A stretch of 64,000 nucleotides of DNA from Polaromonas sp. (lineage in GTDB: Bacteria > Pseudomonadota > Gammaproteobacteria > Burkholderiales > Burkholderiaceae_C). The notes below the pieces were generated by a model, which worked only from the letters and a program-made list of their open reading frames with translations, had not been told where the DNA came from and searched no databases. The stretch is taken from NCBI GenBank assembly GCA_030655515.1, contig JAURVI010000045.1, forward strand, positions 62,001-126,000. Reading direction: 5' to 3'. Of this stretch, positions 1 through 8,629 are shown piece by piece; the first letter of the stretch is position 1, and every line of letters begins with the position of its first letter. A program made the position numbers and the translations under genes.

Positions 1-180
1 AAGCTGAAGACTTTCATCGGGTTCTCCATTCTTGAAACCCCTATTGGAACAGTTTTTCTGGCCCCATCCCCTCGGCCACCGATGGCAGGTCGGCACAAGC
101 TGACCGAGCTGTTCAGCGGCGCCGGGGAAGACGGGTTGGGGGAACCAGAAAAGCCGTTTCAGTTTATGCTTTCGCGATGA
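1..180 (+). CDS. possible 3' end of an upstream gene (partial)
   Basis: Frame 1 is open from the first base to a TGA that overlaps the maiA start codon in an ATGA arrangement, which is the usual sign of translational coupling. The 59 encoded residues end in PEKPFQFMLSR and match no family I recognise. Codon third positions are mixed rather than strongly GC-biased, so this may be chance. On the other strand a short open stretch (MENPMKVFS at 29..1) could instead be the start of a divergent gene. No promoter is evident. Confidence 0.25.
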   Translation, partial: KLKTFIGFSILETPIGTVFLAPSPRPPMAGRHKLTELFSGAGEDGLGEPEKPFQFMLSR

Positions 181-827
181 AACTCTACAACTACCATCGC
201 TCGTCGGCCTCCTTTCGTGTGCGTATCGCATTGCAGCTCAAGGGCCTGCGTTATGACTACATCGCCGTACACCTCGCCAAAGGCGATCACAAAAAGCAGG
301 CTTATGCGTCTGTCTCGGCCGACATGATGGTGCCCCTGCTGGAGACCGACGGCGCGCGCCTGTCGCAGTCGATGGCCATCATCGAGTACCTGGACGAAAC
401 CCATCCGGCGCCGCCGCTGCTGCCGGCCGATGCGCTGGGCCGCGCCAAGGTGCGCGCGCTGGCGCAGTCGATTGCCTGCGAGATCCATCCGCTGAATAAC
501 CTGCGCGTGCTCAAGTACCTGGTGCGGGAGCTCAAGGCCGATGAAGAGGCTAAAAACACCTGGTACCGGCACTGGTGCCGCGAGGGGCTGGAAGCTTTCG
601 AGCGTCAGTTGAACTCCCTGCCACCCTCGGACTACTGCTATGGCGACACGCCGACCCTGGCCGACTGCTGTCTGGTGCCGCAAATCTTCAACGCCAAACG
701 TTTTGAGGTGAACTTGGGCGGCTTGAGCCGCATCATGGCGGCTTTCGAGTCCTGCATGGCGCTGCCGGCTTTCCAGAAAGCCCAGCCCTCGGCCTGTCCG
801 GACAGCGAGGCTGAAGCAGGCCGATGA
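177..827 (+). CDS. maiA: maleylacetoacetate isomerase (zeta-class GST)
   Basis: This glutathione-dependent enzyme isomerises maleylacetoacetate to fumarylacetoacetate in tyrosine/homogentisate or gentisate degradation, in the cytoplasm. The 216-residue length is normal for the family. Residues 9-19 (SSASFRVRIAL) are the zeta-class GSH-activating motif, and QSMAIIEYL around residue 64 is the conserved thioredoxin-fold GSH-binding segment. An all-helical GST C-terminal domain follows (about 85-210). The next gene overlaps by 4 bases (ATGA), so the two are probably co-translated. A generic GST is possible but the SSxSxRVRIAL motif is specific to MaiA. Confidence 0.9.
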   Translation: MKLYNYHRSSASFRVRIALQLKGLRYDYIAVHLAKGDHKKQAYASVSADMMVPLLETDGARLSQSMAIIEYLDETHPAPPLLPADALGRAKVRALAQSIACEIHPLNNLRVLKYLVRELKADEEAKNTWYRHWCREGLEAFERQLNSLPPSDYCYGDTPTLADCCLVPQIFNAKRFEVNLGGLSRIMAAFESCMALPAFQKAQPSACPDSEAEAGR

Positions 828-1642
828 GGCCGGACGCTTTCCCCCCGGACTGGCTGATTCCCGACTGGCCCGCGCCGCCCGGTGTGCGTGCGCTATGCAC
901 CACCCGGCACGGCGGTTTTTCTGTCGCGCCTTATGACCGCATGAACCTGGGTGACCATGTCGGCGATGTGCCGGCGCGGGTCGCCGCCAACCGCGCCCTG
1001 CTGAGCCAGTCCGCGGGAGCGGCACCGGTGTTCCTGCGGCAGGTGCATGGCACGTCCGTGCTGACTCTTGACGGCAGCACGGCGGATGGCCGGCAGGCCG
1101 ATGCAGCCATCACCACACAGCGCGGCGTGGCCTGCACCATCATGGTGGCCGACTGTCTGCCGGTGTTGCTGACCAATGTTGATGGCACGGCGGTGGCCGC
1201 TGCCCACGCCGGTTGGCGCGGACTGGCGGGCCGGCAGGGCACGGGTGTTTTGGAGGAGGTTTACAACAGTCTTTGTGCTCTGTCCGTTATGGATAAATCA
1301 CAGGCCGCCATACAAATAATAGCGTGGCTGGGACCGTGCATAGGCCCGGACGTGTTTGAAGTGGGGTCCGAGGTCCGGGCCGCCTTTGTCGCCGGTGATG
1401 CGCAGGCAGCGCGGTGCTTCAGGCCACACGGGCCAGGCAAATACCTGGCCGACTTGCCCGGCCTGGCCCGCCTGCGCCTGCAGGCCATGGGCATCACCCG
1501 GATTCACGGCAACGACGGCAGCGCGCCCTGGTGTACGGTGGGTAATTCGTCAAGGTTCTTTTCGCACCGGCGCGACGCCGGTGTTCAGGGCAACGGCTTC
1601 AATACCACGGGCCGCATGGCTGCTTGTATCTGGCGCGAATGA
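824..1642 (+). CDS. pgeF: peptidoglycan editing factor PgeF (YfiH, Cu-oxidase_4 family)
   Basis: A 272-residue cytoplasmic protein of the YfiH/laccase-domain family. In E. coli the family is known to remove wrongly incorporated residues from peptidoglycan precursors; members are also annotated as multicopper polyphenol oxidases. The expected metal-ligand motifs are present: RQVHGT, VADCLPVLL (Cys about residue 111), AAHAGWRG (His about residue 128) and GPCIGP near 170; FSHRRD lies near the C-terminus. It starts with an ATGA overlap on maiA. Its 3' end overlaps the convergent membrane-protein gene by about 90 bases. Confidence 0.9.
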   Translation: MRPDAFPPDWLIPDWPAPPGVRALCTTRHGGFSVAPYDRMNLGDHVGDVPARVAANRALLSQSAGAAPVFLRQVHGTSVLTLDGSTADGRQADAAITTQRGVACTIMVADCLPVLLTNVDGTAVAAAHAGWRGLAGRQGTGVLEEVYNSLCALSVMDKSQAAIQIIAWLGPCIGPDVFEVGSEVRAAFVAGDAQAARCFRPHGPGKYLADLPGLARLRLQAMGITRIHGNDGSAPWCTVGNSSRFFSHRRDAGVQGNGFNTTGRMAACIWRE

Positions 1643-1900
1643 GTCTGGCTGACCGGCGCTTGCCCCGGCGGCTTCGCGCGCCTTGATCGCTCTGCGCCTG
1701 GCCGGCGCGCGCATCAGGTAAACCACCAGCGCCACAGGCCCCACACCGTAGAGTACAAAGGTCATCAATGCGCCGAGCAAGCTACCGGCGGAGTGGGTGG
1801 CTTCGGCCACGCTCATCATCAGCACGACATACATCCAGGCAATGACAATCAGGAACATATTATTTTGCGCCGCCGTCATGAGTTTGAAAGGATTTTCCAC
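1550..1900 (-). CDS. small inner-membrane protein of unknown function
   Basis: A 116-residue protein with two hydrophobic segments (about residues 14-33 and 41-63), a basic cluster (APARRRAIKAR) and a polar tail. I do not recognise a family. The listed start is GTG; an ATG seven codons in (1879) is an alternative and neither has a strong Shine-Dalgarno. The last 31 codons are antisense to the end of pgeF, so the C-terminus is constrained by that gene. It lies tail-to-tail with pgeF and head-to-head with phaC. Confidence 0.55.
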   Translation of the reverse strand: MENPFKLMTAAQNNMFLIVIAWMYVVLMMSVAEATHSAGSLLGALMTFVLYGVGPVALVVYLMRAPARRRAIKAREAAGASAGQPDSFAPDTSSHAARGIEAVALNTGVAPVRKEP

Positions 1901-1981
1901 GATACTTGGAACGGTTCGTCGCAGCTATAACAGCCAGACCTCACTACAAGAACCGGTCTAAAGACAATACTGTTCGCTTAA

Positions 1982-2050
1982 CCGTTCGGGCTGAGCTTGT
2001 CGAAGCCTGTTTGCACTGTGACGACCCTTCGACAGGCTCAGGGCGAACGG
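1982..2050. repeat. imperfect 24-bp inverted repeat upstream of phaC
   Basis: Arms 1982-2005 and 2027-2050 are near-perfect reverse complements (core GCTTGTCGAAG / CTTCGACAGGC with flanking GTTCG and CGAAC) separated by 21 bases. The sequence resembles the dispersed palindromic intergenic elements common in beta- and gammaproteobacteria. It lies between the divergent starts of the small membrane-protein gene and phaC, so it could fold in either transcript. Confidence 0.65.
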
Positions 2051-2102
2051 GGTTGTAGCGCTTCAATGAACAGCATTGGGTCTAAAGATCGGGGAGACAA
2101 GC

Positions 2103-3851
2103 ATGAATTCTGAGGCAAACTGGGCACAAGCGGCCCAACAAGTGCAAGAGACCCTGCGTGAAGGCTTGCAGCAGGCCATCAGCGCCATGGCCGGCTTCGG
2201 CGCCGCCCCCGGCCTTGCCCAGCTCGGCATGCCTGAGTTGCCCGGCACAGGCCCGCAACTGCAATTCGATCCGGTCAAACTGCTCGCTATCCAGCAGACC
2301 TATTTGCAGGAGGTCGGCGCCTTGTGGCGCAGCGGCCCGCAGTCCGGTGCCAGCCCCGCAGCGTTCGCTGACCGGCGTTTTTCCTCGGAGGCCTGGCATG
2401 ACAACCCGGTTTCAAATTTTTCCGCGTCAGCTTATCTGCTCAATGCCCGCACCCTGATGGGGCTGGCCGAGGCCGTGCAGGGCGACGAGAAAACGAAAGC
2501 CCGTGTGCGTTTTGCCGTCGAGCAGGCGATGGCGGCATCCGCGCCCAGCAACTTTCTGGCGCTCAATGCCGAAGCGCAGAAAAAAGCCATTGACACCCAG
2601 GGCCGGAGCATTGCCCAAGGCCTGCAAAACCTGCTGAACGACATCAGGCAGGGCCATGTCTCGATGACGGACGAGAGCGTTTTCGAGGTCGGCAAAAACG
2701 TCGCCACCACCGAAGGCGCGGTGGTGTTTGAAAACGAATTTTTCCAGTTGATCGAATACAAGCCACTGACCGCGAAGGTGCATGAAAGGCCGCTCTTGCT
2801 GGTGCCTCCCTGCATCAACAAGTTTTACATTCTGGATCTGCAGCCCGGCAACTCGCTGATCCGTTACGCGGTGGCACAGGGCCACCGCACTTTTGTGCTC
2901 AGTTGGCGCAACCCCGACCAGTCCATGGCCGACAAGACCTGGGACGACTACATCGAGCACGCGGCCATCAAGGCGATTGAAGTCACGCAGGAGATCACCG
3001 GCGCCAAAACCATCAATGCCCTGGGTTTTTGCGTCGGCGGCACGATTTTGGGTACCGCGTTGGCAGTGCTGGCGGCGCGCGGTAAAAAACCCGTGGCCAG
3101 CGCCACTTTCCTGACCTCGCTGCTGGAGTTCAGCGACACCGGCATCCTGGATATTTTCATTGACGAAAACTCCGTCAAATACCGCGAGAATCAGATGGGG
3201 CGCGGCGGCCTGCTCAAGGGGCAGGACCTGGCATCGACCTTCAGCTTTCTGCGCCCGAACGACCTGGTGTGGAACTACGTGGTTGGCAATTACCTCAAGG
3301 GCGAGACGCCGCCACCGTTTGATTTGCTTTACTGGAACAGCGATTCGACCAACCTGCCGGGGCCGTTTTACGCATGGTATCTGCGCAACACCTATTTAAA
3401 AAACAAGCTCGCCCAGCCCGGCGCGCTGACGGTGTGCGGCGAAAAGCTCGATTTGCGCAAAGTCGATCTGCCCGTCTACATCTATGGTTCGCGGGAAGAC
3501 CACATCGTGCCGATAGGCGGGGCTTACGCATCGACGCAGGTGCTGCCGGGAAAAAAGCGGTTTGTGATGGGTGCCTCCGGTCACATTGCCGGCGTCATCA
3601 ACCCGCCTGCGCAAAACAAGCGTTCTTACTGGACTCGGACCGCTCGCGCTGCGGATGCAAGCAAGTTGCCGAAATCCCATGCCGAGTGGATGCAGGGCGC
3701 AAAAGAGCACCCCGGTAGCTGGTGGACCGACTGGTCCGCCTGGCTCAAAGACCATGCTGGCAAGCAAATTGCTGCGCCCAAGAGTTACGGCAGCCGCAAG
3801 TACAAAGCCATCGAAGCCGCACCGGGCCGTTATGTCAAGGTCAGGGCCTGA
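2103..3851 (+). CDS. phaC: class I poly(3-hydroxyalkanoate) synthase
   Basis: Polymerises (R)-3-hydroxyacyl-CoA into PHA at the granule surface. The 582-residue product has the PhaC N-terminal domain (about 80-250) followed by an alpha/beta-hydrolase fold. The catalytic triad is visible: Cys310 in the lipase-like box GFCVGG, Asp466 in SREDHIVP and His494 in GASGHIAG. I chose the ATG at 2103 because GGGGAGA precedes it with correct spacing and the protein then begins MNSEANWAQ; an in-frame TTG at 2076 is less likely. phaA is missing from its usual place between phaC and phaB. Confidence 0.96.
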   Translation: MNSEANWAQAAQQVQETLREGLQQAISAMAGFGAAPGLAQLGMPELPGTGPQLQFDPVKLLAIQQTYLQEVGALWRSGPQSGASPAAFADRRFSSEAWHDNPVSNFSASAYLLNARTLMGLAEAVQGDEKTKARVRFAVEQAMAASAPSNFLALNAEAQKKAIDTQGRSIAQGLQNLLNDIRQGHVSMTDESVFEVGKNVATTEGAVVFENEFFQLIEYKPLTAKVHERPLLLVPPCINKFYILDLQPGNSLIRYAVAQGHRTFVLSWRNPDQSMADKTWDDYIEHAAIKAIEVTQEITGAKTINALGFCVGGTILGTALAVLAARGKKPVASATFLTSLLEFSDTGILDIFIDENSVKYRENQMGRGGLLKGQDLASTFSFLRPNDLVWNYVVGNYLKGETPPPFDLLYWNSDSTNLPGPFYAWYLRNTYLKNKLAQPGALTVCGEKLDLRKVDLPVYIYGSREDHIVPIGGAYASTQVLPGKKRFVMGASGHIAGVINPPAQNKRSYWTRTARAADASKLPKSHAEWMQGAKEHPGSWWTDWSAWLKDHAGKQIAAPKSYGSRKYKAIEAAPGRYVKVRA

Positions 3852-3920
3852 CCCCGACGGCGATGGCAAGACAGTTTCAAAAATACGATTCAGAAATCAA
3901 AATCAATCAAGGAACACAAC

Positions 3921-4661
3921 ATGGCAAAACGCATCGCATACGTCACAGGGGGCATGGGTGGCATTGGAACCGCCATTTGCCAGCGCCTGCACAAAGACGG
4001 CTTCACCGTGGTGGCCGGTTGCGGCCCGACGCGTGACTTCACCAAGTGGATAGACGAGCAAAAAACACTCGGCTACACCTTCCACGCCTCGGCCGGCAAC
4101 GTCGGCGACTGGAATTCGACGGTGGCTGCGTTTGACAAGGTCAAGGCCGAGCATGGCCCGGTCAGCGTGCTGGTCAACAACGCCGGCATCACGCGTACGG
4201 CCATGCTGCACAAGATGACGCAGCACCAGTGGGACCAGGTGCTTGCGGTGCATCTGAGCGGCAGCTTCAACTGCCTGCAGGCCGTGGTCGGCGGCATGAT
4301 GGAGCGTCAGCGCGGCTGGATCATCAACACGATCTCGACCGCCGGCATCCTGGGCACCATCGGACAGATCAACTACGGTTCGGCCAAGGCCGGCCTGATC
4401 GGCTTCACCAAGTCGGCGGCGCGTGAACTGGCGCGCTACAACATCATCGTGAACTGCGTCGCGCCGGGTGCGGCCACGCCGATGACGGAAACCATCCGCA
4501 CCGACGAGCGCTTCAAGACGCGCACGCTCGAGCGCATCCCGCTCGGCCGCTGGGCCGAGCCGGAGGAACTGGCGCCGGTGTGGGTGTTCCTGGCGTCCGA
4601 AGGCGCGAGCTACGTCACCGGCCAGCTCATCGGCGCCGACGGCGGCATGTCGATCCACTGA
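3921..4661 (+). CDS. phaB: chimeric SDR: PhaB N-terminus fused to a FabG-like C-terminus
   Basis: A 246-residue intact SDR. Residues 1 to about 85 follow acetoacetyl-CoA reductase PhaB closely (RIAYVTGGMGGIG, CQRLHKDGFTVVAGCGP, SAGNVGDW, FDKVKAEHGP). From NNAGITR (86-92) onward the sequence departs from PhaB: PhaB would continue with an FNVTKQV-like segment and end in NGGLHMG, whereas this protein has SGSFNCLQAV, GTIGQINYGSAKAG, APGAATPMTETIRTD and ends DGGMSIH, typical of FabG-like SDRs in acyl-CoA gene clusters. The catalytic Tyr152 and Lys156 are kept, so it is probably an active NAD(P)H reductase of uncertain substrate. AAGGAACACAAC precedes the ATG. The next gene starts 8 bases downstream. 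The family comparison is from memory. Confidence 0.8.
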   Translation: MAKRIAYVTGGMGGIGTAICQRLHKDGFTVVAGCGPTRDFTKWIDEQKTLGYTFHASAGNVGDWNSTVAAFDKVKAEHGPVSVLVNNAGITRTAMLHKMTQHQWDQVLAVHLSGSFNCLQAVVGGMMERQRGWIINTISTAGILGTIGQINYGSAKAGLIGFTKSAARELARYNIIVNCVAPGAATPMTETIRTDERFKTRTLERIPLGRWAEPEELAPVWVFLASEGASYVTGQLIGADGGMSIH

Positions 4662-4669
4662 GAGCGGTC

Positions 4670-6802
4670 ATGCAGACACCCAACCCCAGCCCGCGCGCAT
4701 CCCTGGACGCGCTGTTCAATCCGCGCGCCATCGCCGTCTATGGCGCGTCGTCCGACCCCACCAAGATCGGCGGCCGCCCGCTCGACTTCCTCAAAGGCAG
4801 CGGCTATGACGGGCCGTTGTACCCGATCAACCCCAAGTCGGCAATGATCCAGGGCCTGCCTGCGTTTGCCACCGTCTCGGCCGTGCCCGGCCCGGTGGAC
4901 ATGGCCATCGTCGCGGTGCCCGCGCCCGGCGTGCTGGCGGCCCTGGAAGACTGCGCCGCCAAGGGCGTCGGCGGGGCCGTGGTGTTGAGCTCGGGCTTTG
5001 CCGAAGTCGGCGGTCAGGGCGCGCAGTGGCAGCAGCAGATCACCGCGCTGACACGCCGCACCGGCATGCGCGTGGTCGGACCCAACTGCATGGGCATCAT
5101 CAATGTGCGCCGCCGCATTCTGGGCACCTTCACGCCCAGCGCCGCCGGGTTCGGGCTGGTGCCGGGCCGCATCAGCCTGGTCAGCCAGAGCGGGGCCTTC
5201 GGCGGCTACTGCCTGTCGCTGATCCGCCAACGCGGCCTCGGGTTGAACCTGTGGATCACCACAGGCAACCAGTGCGACGTCGACTTCGCCGACTGCGTGA
5301 ACCACTACGCCCAGGACGACGGCACCGACGTCATCATGGGCTACGTCGAGGCCGCCACCGACAAGGACCGGCTCGTTGCCGCGCTGGCGCTGGCGCGCGA
5401 GCGCGGCAAGAGCATCGTGCTGATGAAGGTCGGCAGTTCCGAGGCCGGCGCGCAGGCCACCGCCTCGCACACTGCCTCGCTGGCCGGCTCGGACCAGGTC
5501 TACGACGGACTCTTCAAGCAGTACGGTGTCTACCGCGCGCGCACCATCGACGAGTTGTTCGACGTGGCCTATGCCTGCTCGGTGGCCCGCCAGCCCCCCA
5601 AGGGCAACCGCATCGGCCTGCTGACGGTATCGGGCGGCGTCGGCGCCCTGATGGCCGACGTCGCCACCGAGTGCGGGCTCGATGTCGCGCCGATGCCCGA
5701 AGACGCGCAGCGCCGCCTGAAGGAAATCCTGCCCTTCGCCGGGCCGCGCAACCCGGTCGACATGACGGCGCAGCTCGTCAACGACCTGACGCTGTTCGAA
5801 AAGAACTTCCAGCTCATGCTCGAGGAAGGCGGCTACGACGTCGTCGTCGCGTTCCTGTCCAGCGTCGGCCAGGTGGCCGAACTCAGCAGCAACCTGCTGG
5901 AGCAGCTCAAGAAGGTGCTCCAGCGCTTCCCCGACCGCACCGTCATCATGTCGATGCTGGCCTCAGCCGAAGTGCGCAAGCTCTACGAAGCCGCCGGCGT
6001 GATGCTGTTCGACGAACCGACACGCGCGGTGCGCGCGGCCAGCGCCCTGGTGCATCTGGCTGCCGAGGCCGAACGCGCCAAGACCTTGTCGGCCCCGCCG
6101 GCGCTGCCCGCCGGGGCGCTGGCCCCGCCGGCGCACGCCATCAACGAAATCGAGGCCAAGCGCGTGCTGGCCAGCGCCGGCATCCCGGTCGTGCGCGAGT
6201 TGCTTGCGGTCAGCGAGGACGAGGCCGTGCGCTGCGCCGCCGAAACCGGCTACCCCCTGGTGCTGAAGATCGCCTCGGCCGACATCGCGCACAAGAGCGA
6301 GATCGGCGGCGTGCTGCTGGGCCTGAGCGACGAGGCCCAGGTGCGCGAGGGCTTTCGCACCCTGATGCAGCGCGCGCACCAGCACGCGCCGCAGGCGCGG
6401 CTGGACGGCGTGGTGGTCGCGCGCATGGCCAAAAAAGGCGTGGAGACCATCCTCGGCGTTCACCGCGACCCGGTGTTCGGCCCGGTGGTGATGTTCGGCC
6501 TGGGCGGTGTGTTCGTCGAAGCCTTCAAGGACGTGGCCTTCCGGATCGCCCCCTTTGGCGTGGCCGAGGCGCGCGCGATGATCAACGAGGTCAAGGGCCG
6601 CATCCTGCTGACCGGCCTGCGCGGCCAGCCGCCGGCCGACGAAGACGCGCTGGCCGATGCCATCTCGCGGCTGTCGGTCTATGCCGCGCGCCATGAAGAC
6701 GCCATCGAGAGCATCGACATCAACCCCTTTGTCGTGCTGCCACGCGGCGAAGGCGCCATGGCGCTCGATGCGCTGATCGTGCCGCGCCTGACTCCGGCGT
6801 GA
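4670..6802 (+). CDS. ADP-forming acyl-CoA synthetase (acetate--CoA ligase family)
   Basis: A 710-residue single-chain NDP-forming acyl-CoA synthetase, which forms or cleaves acyl-CoA via a phosphohistidine enzyme. Order of domains: CoA-binding Rossmann domain (about 12-140, FNPRAIAVYGASSDP), succinyl-CoA-ligase-like domains (about 150-460, VSQSGAFGG; His267 in ASHTASLAG is the expected phosphorylated His), and an ATP-grasp domain (about 480-705, PLVLKIASADIAHKSEIGG). I chose the ATG at 4670; an upstream ATG lies inside the preceding gene. It is co-transcribed with the chimeric SDR and probably now driven by the pha promoter. Acyl specificity cannot be told from sequence. Confidence 0.9.
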   Translation: MQTPNPSPRASLDALFNPRAIAVYGASSDPTKIGGRPLDFLKGSGYDGPLYPINPKSAMIQGLPAFATVSAVPGPVDMAIVAVPAPGVLAALEDCAAKGVGGAVVLSSGFAEVGGQGAQWQQQITALTRRTGMRVVGPNCMGIINVRRRILGTFTPSAAGFGLVPGRISLVSQSGAFGGYCLSLIRQRGLGLNLWITTGNQCDVDFADCVNHYAQDDGTDVIMGYVEAATDKDRLVAALALARERGKSIVLMKVGSSEAGAQATASHTASLAGSDQVYDGLFKQYGVYRARTIDELFDVAYACSVARQPPKGNRIGLLTVSGGVGALMADVATECGLDVAPMPEDAQRRLKEILPFAGPRNPVDMTAQLVNDLTLFEKNFQLMLEEGGYDVVVAFLSSVGQVAELSSNLLEQLKKVLQRFPDRTVIMSMLASAEVRKLYEAAGVMLFDEPTRAVRAASALVHLAAEAERAKTLSAPPALPAGALAPPAHAINEIEAKRVLASAGIPVVRELLAVSEDEAVRCAAETGYPLVLKIASADIAHKSEIGGVLLGLSDEAQVREGFRTLMQRAHQHAPQARLDGVVVARMAKKGVETILGVHRDPVFGPVVMFGLGGVFVEAFKDVAFRIAPFGVAEARAMINEVKGRILLTGLRGQPPADEDALADAISRLSVYAARHEDAIESIDINPFVVLPRGEGAMALDALIVPRLTPA

Positions 6803-6851
6803 GGCCCCTGACGGGCGCCGGGGACCGGTGCCCGTCAGCGACCTGGCCTGG

Positions 6852-7310
6852 TCAGACCAGCTCGGCCATCGAGCCGCGGCGCATCATCAGTTTTTCGGTG
6901 AACTCCAGCACCTGCTGGTCGCGCTGGTTGAACACGCGCACACGGCCATGCATCACGCCGCGCTTGCCGTCCGACAGGTTTTTCTTGTCCTCGACGGTAA
7001 TCTCGGCGCGCAGCGTGTCGCCCGGCCGCACCGGCACCGTGAACTTGAAGTTGCTCAGTTCCAATGCGGCAATGGTCGCCGGGCCAAGGATCTCCTCCAT
7101 CATGCCGGCGGCCAGCGTGGCAGTCATCAGGCCCGGGCAAATCCGGCCGCCAAAGTCTGTGTGCTTCTTGGCGAACTCCTCGTTGATGAAGATCGGCAGC
7201 TTCAACCCGGCGAAGCAGGTGAACATGACGATGTCGGCTTCGGTAACGGTTCGTCCGTAGCTCTTGAACACATCGCCGGGGTTGAGATCGTCCAGTGATC
7301 GATTGGACAT
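6852..7310 (-). CDS. MaoC-like hotdog protein lacking the catalytic Asp/His
   Basis: A 152-residue MaoC/(R)-hydratase-fold protein. TEADIVMF (23-30) and HTDFGGRI (50-57) match the hydratase-2 motif region, but the GDxNPxHxD active-site segment reads AGLKLPIFIN (34-43): the catalytic Asp is Leu36 and the His is Phe41. It therefore looks unable to hydrate enoyl-CoA by the known mechanism and may bind acyl-CoA or have another chemistry. Start supported by AAGGAGCTACTGC before the ATG. Divergent from the CoA-transferase gene with a shared 120-bp control region. Confidence 0.82.
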   Translation of the reverse strand: MSNRSLDDLNPGDVFKSYGRTVTEADIVMFTCFAGLKLPIFINEEFAKKHTDFGGRICPGLMTATLAAGMMEEILGPATIAALELSNFKFTVPVRPGDTLRAEITVEDKKNLSDGKRGVMHGRVRVFNQRDQQVLEFTEKLMMRRGSMAELV

Positions 7311-7347
7311 GCAGTAGCTCCTTGTAGTTCGAGGGTTGATCCCAGGG

Positions 7348-7376
7348 TTGCCAAATTAACTAACGGTTATTAGGAT
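7348..7376 (+). promoter_or_regulatory. sigma-70-like promoter with overlapping palindrome
   Basis: TTGCCA at 7348-7353 and TAGGAT at 7371-7376 are separated by exactly 17 bases, in an AT-rich patch between divergent genes. The 9-base palindrome TAACGGTTA (7361-7369) lies in the spacer, where a repressor could act. It would drive the CoA-transferase gene starting at 7431. Prediction only. Confidence 0.45.
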
Positions 7377-7430
7377 ACTCTACCTAGTCACGCCACCCTT
7401 TGACCTTTCAAAAGAAAACGAGAATTCACA

Positions 7431-8627
7431 ATGACATCGCTGCACGGCATCCGTGTGCTTGATCTGACCAGTTACCTCATGGGTCCGTTCGCGACCCAGA
7501 TTCTGGGCGACATGGGCGCTGACGTCATCAAGATCGAGCCCCACGAGGGCGACCTGGTGCGCATGATCGGCCCCGCGCGCAGCCCCGGCATGGGCGGCAT
7601 GTTCATGCAGTGCAACCGCAACAAGCGCAGCCTGGTGCTCGATCTCAAGCAACCCGCAGGTCGGGACGCCGTACTCAAACTCGCCGAACGCGCCGACATC
7701 CTGGTCCACAACGTGCGGCCGCAGGCGATGGCGCGACTGGGCCTGTCGTACGAAGCCGTGTCCGCCGTCAACCCGGCCATCGTCTACATCGGCGCCGTCG
7801 GCTTCGGCCAGGACGGCCCCTATGCGGCGCAGCCGGCGCTCGACGACCTGATGCAAGGCATGGTGGCCATCCCCAGCCTGTTCGAGCGTGCCGGCGCCGA
7901 GGGGCCGCGCTACGTGCCGCTGGCCATGGCCGACCGCCAGGCCGGTCTGGCCCTGGTCAATGCGGTGCTCGGCGCCCTGGTTCACAAGCTGCGCAGCGGC
8001 GAAGGCCAGGCGGTCGAAATGCCCATGTTCGAGACCCTGGTCCAAGGCGTTCTGGGCGACCACCTGATGGGCGCAGCGTTCGACCCGCCACTCGGGCCGC
8101 CGGGCTACGCCCGCCACCTCAGCCGTGACCGCCGCCCCTTCCGCACCGCCGACGGTCATGTCTGCGCGTTCATCATCTCGGATCGCCAGTGGCGCAACTT
8201 CTTCGCCGGCATCGGCGAGCCGGCCCGCATGGACGACCCGCGTTTTGCCACCTTGCCCGCGCGCACCGAGCACTCGGGCGAGGTCTACGGCTTTCTCGAG
8301 GCCCTCTTTCGCACCCGGACCACCGCGCAGTGGCTCGAACTGCTGCGCGCGGCCGACATCCCGGCGGGTCCCCTGCACACGCTCGAATCGCTGCTGGAGG
8401 ACGAGCACCTGAACGCGGTGGGCTTCTTCGAGCGGCGCGAGCATCCGAGCGAAGGCCCGGTGCTGAACATGCGCCCGCCCGCGCGCTGGTCGCGCACGCC
8501 GCTGGAAACCGCGCGCCTGGCGCCGCGCCTGGGCGAGCACAGCGCCGAAGTGCTGGCGGAAGCGGGCTATTCACTGGCGCAGATCGACGCGCTGGCCGCC
8601 GCTGGCGTCACGACACCCAGAGGCTGA
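7431..8627 (+). CDS. CaiB/BaiF-family (class III) CoA-transferase
   Basis: A 398-residue protein of the family that moves CoA between carboxylic acids via a covalent aspartyl intermediate. The N-terminal Rossmann-like motifs are clear: GIRVLDLTSYLMGPF, GDMGADVIKIE and NKRSLVLDLK. The likely catalytic Asp lies in QPALDDLMQGM (about residue 139). The family's C-terminal segment is present (ARLAPRLGEHSAEVLAE). No close regulator or partner subunit, as expected for homodimeric type III enzymes. It is one of four family members in the window, which suggests distinct acyl substrates. Confidence 0.88.
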   Translation: MTSLHGIRVLDLTSYLMGPFATQILGDMGADVIKIEPHEGDLVRMIGPARSPGMGGMFMQCNRNKRSLVLDLKQPAGRDAVLKLAERADILVHNVRPQAMARLGLSYEAVSAVNPAIVYIGAVGFGQDGPYAAQPALDDLMQGMVAIPSLFERAGAEGPRYVPLAMADRQAGLALVNAVLGALVHKLRSGEGQAVEMPMFETLVQGVLGDHLMGAAFDPPLGPPGYARHLSRDRRPFRTADGHVCAFIISDRQWRNFFAGIGEPARMDDPRFATLPARTEHSGEVYGFLEALFRTRTTAQWLELLRAADIPAGPLHTLESLLEDEHLNAVGFFERREHPSEGPVLNMRPPARWSRTPLETARLAPRLGEHSAEVLAEAGYSLAQIDALAAAGVTTPRG

Positions 8628-8629
8628 TC

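Noticed and set aside
4158-4200. Insertion sequence or integrase at the phaB junction
   Set aside because: No transposase gene, terminal repeats or target duplication are visible; the junction lies in conserved coding sequence, which fits homologous recombination better.
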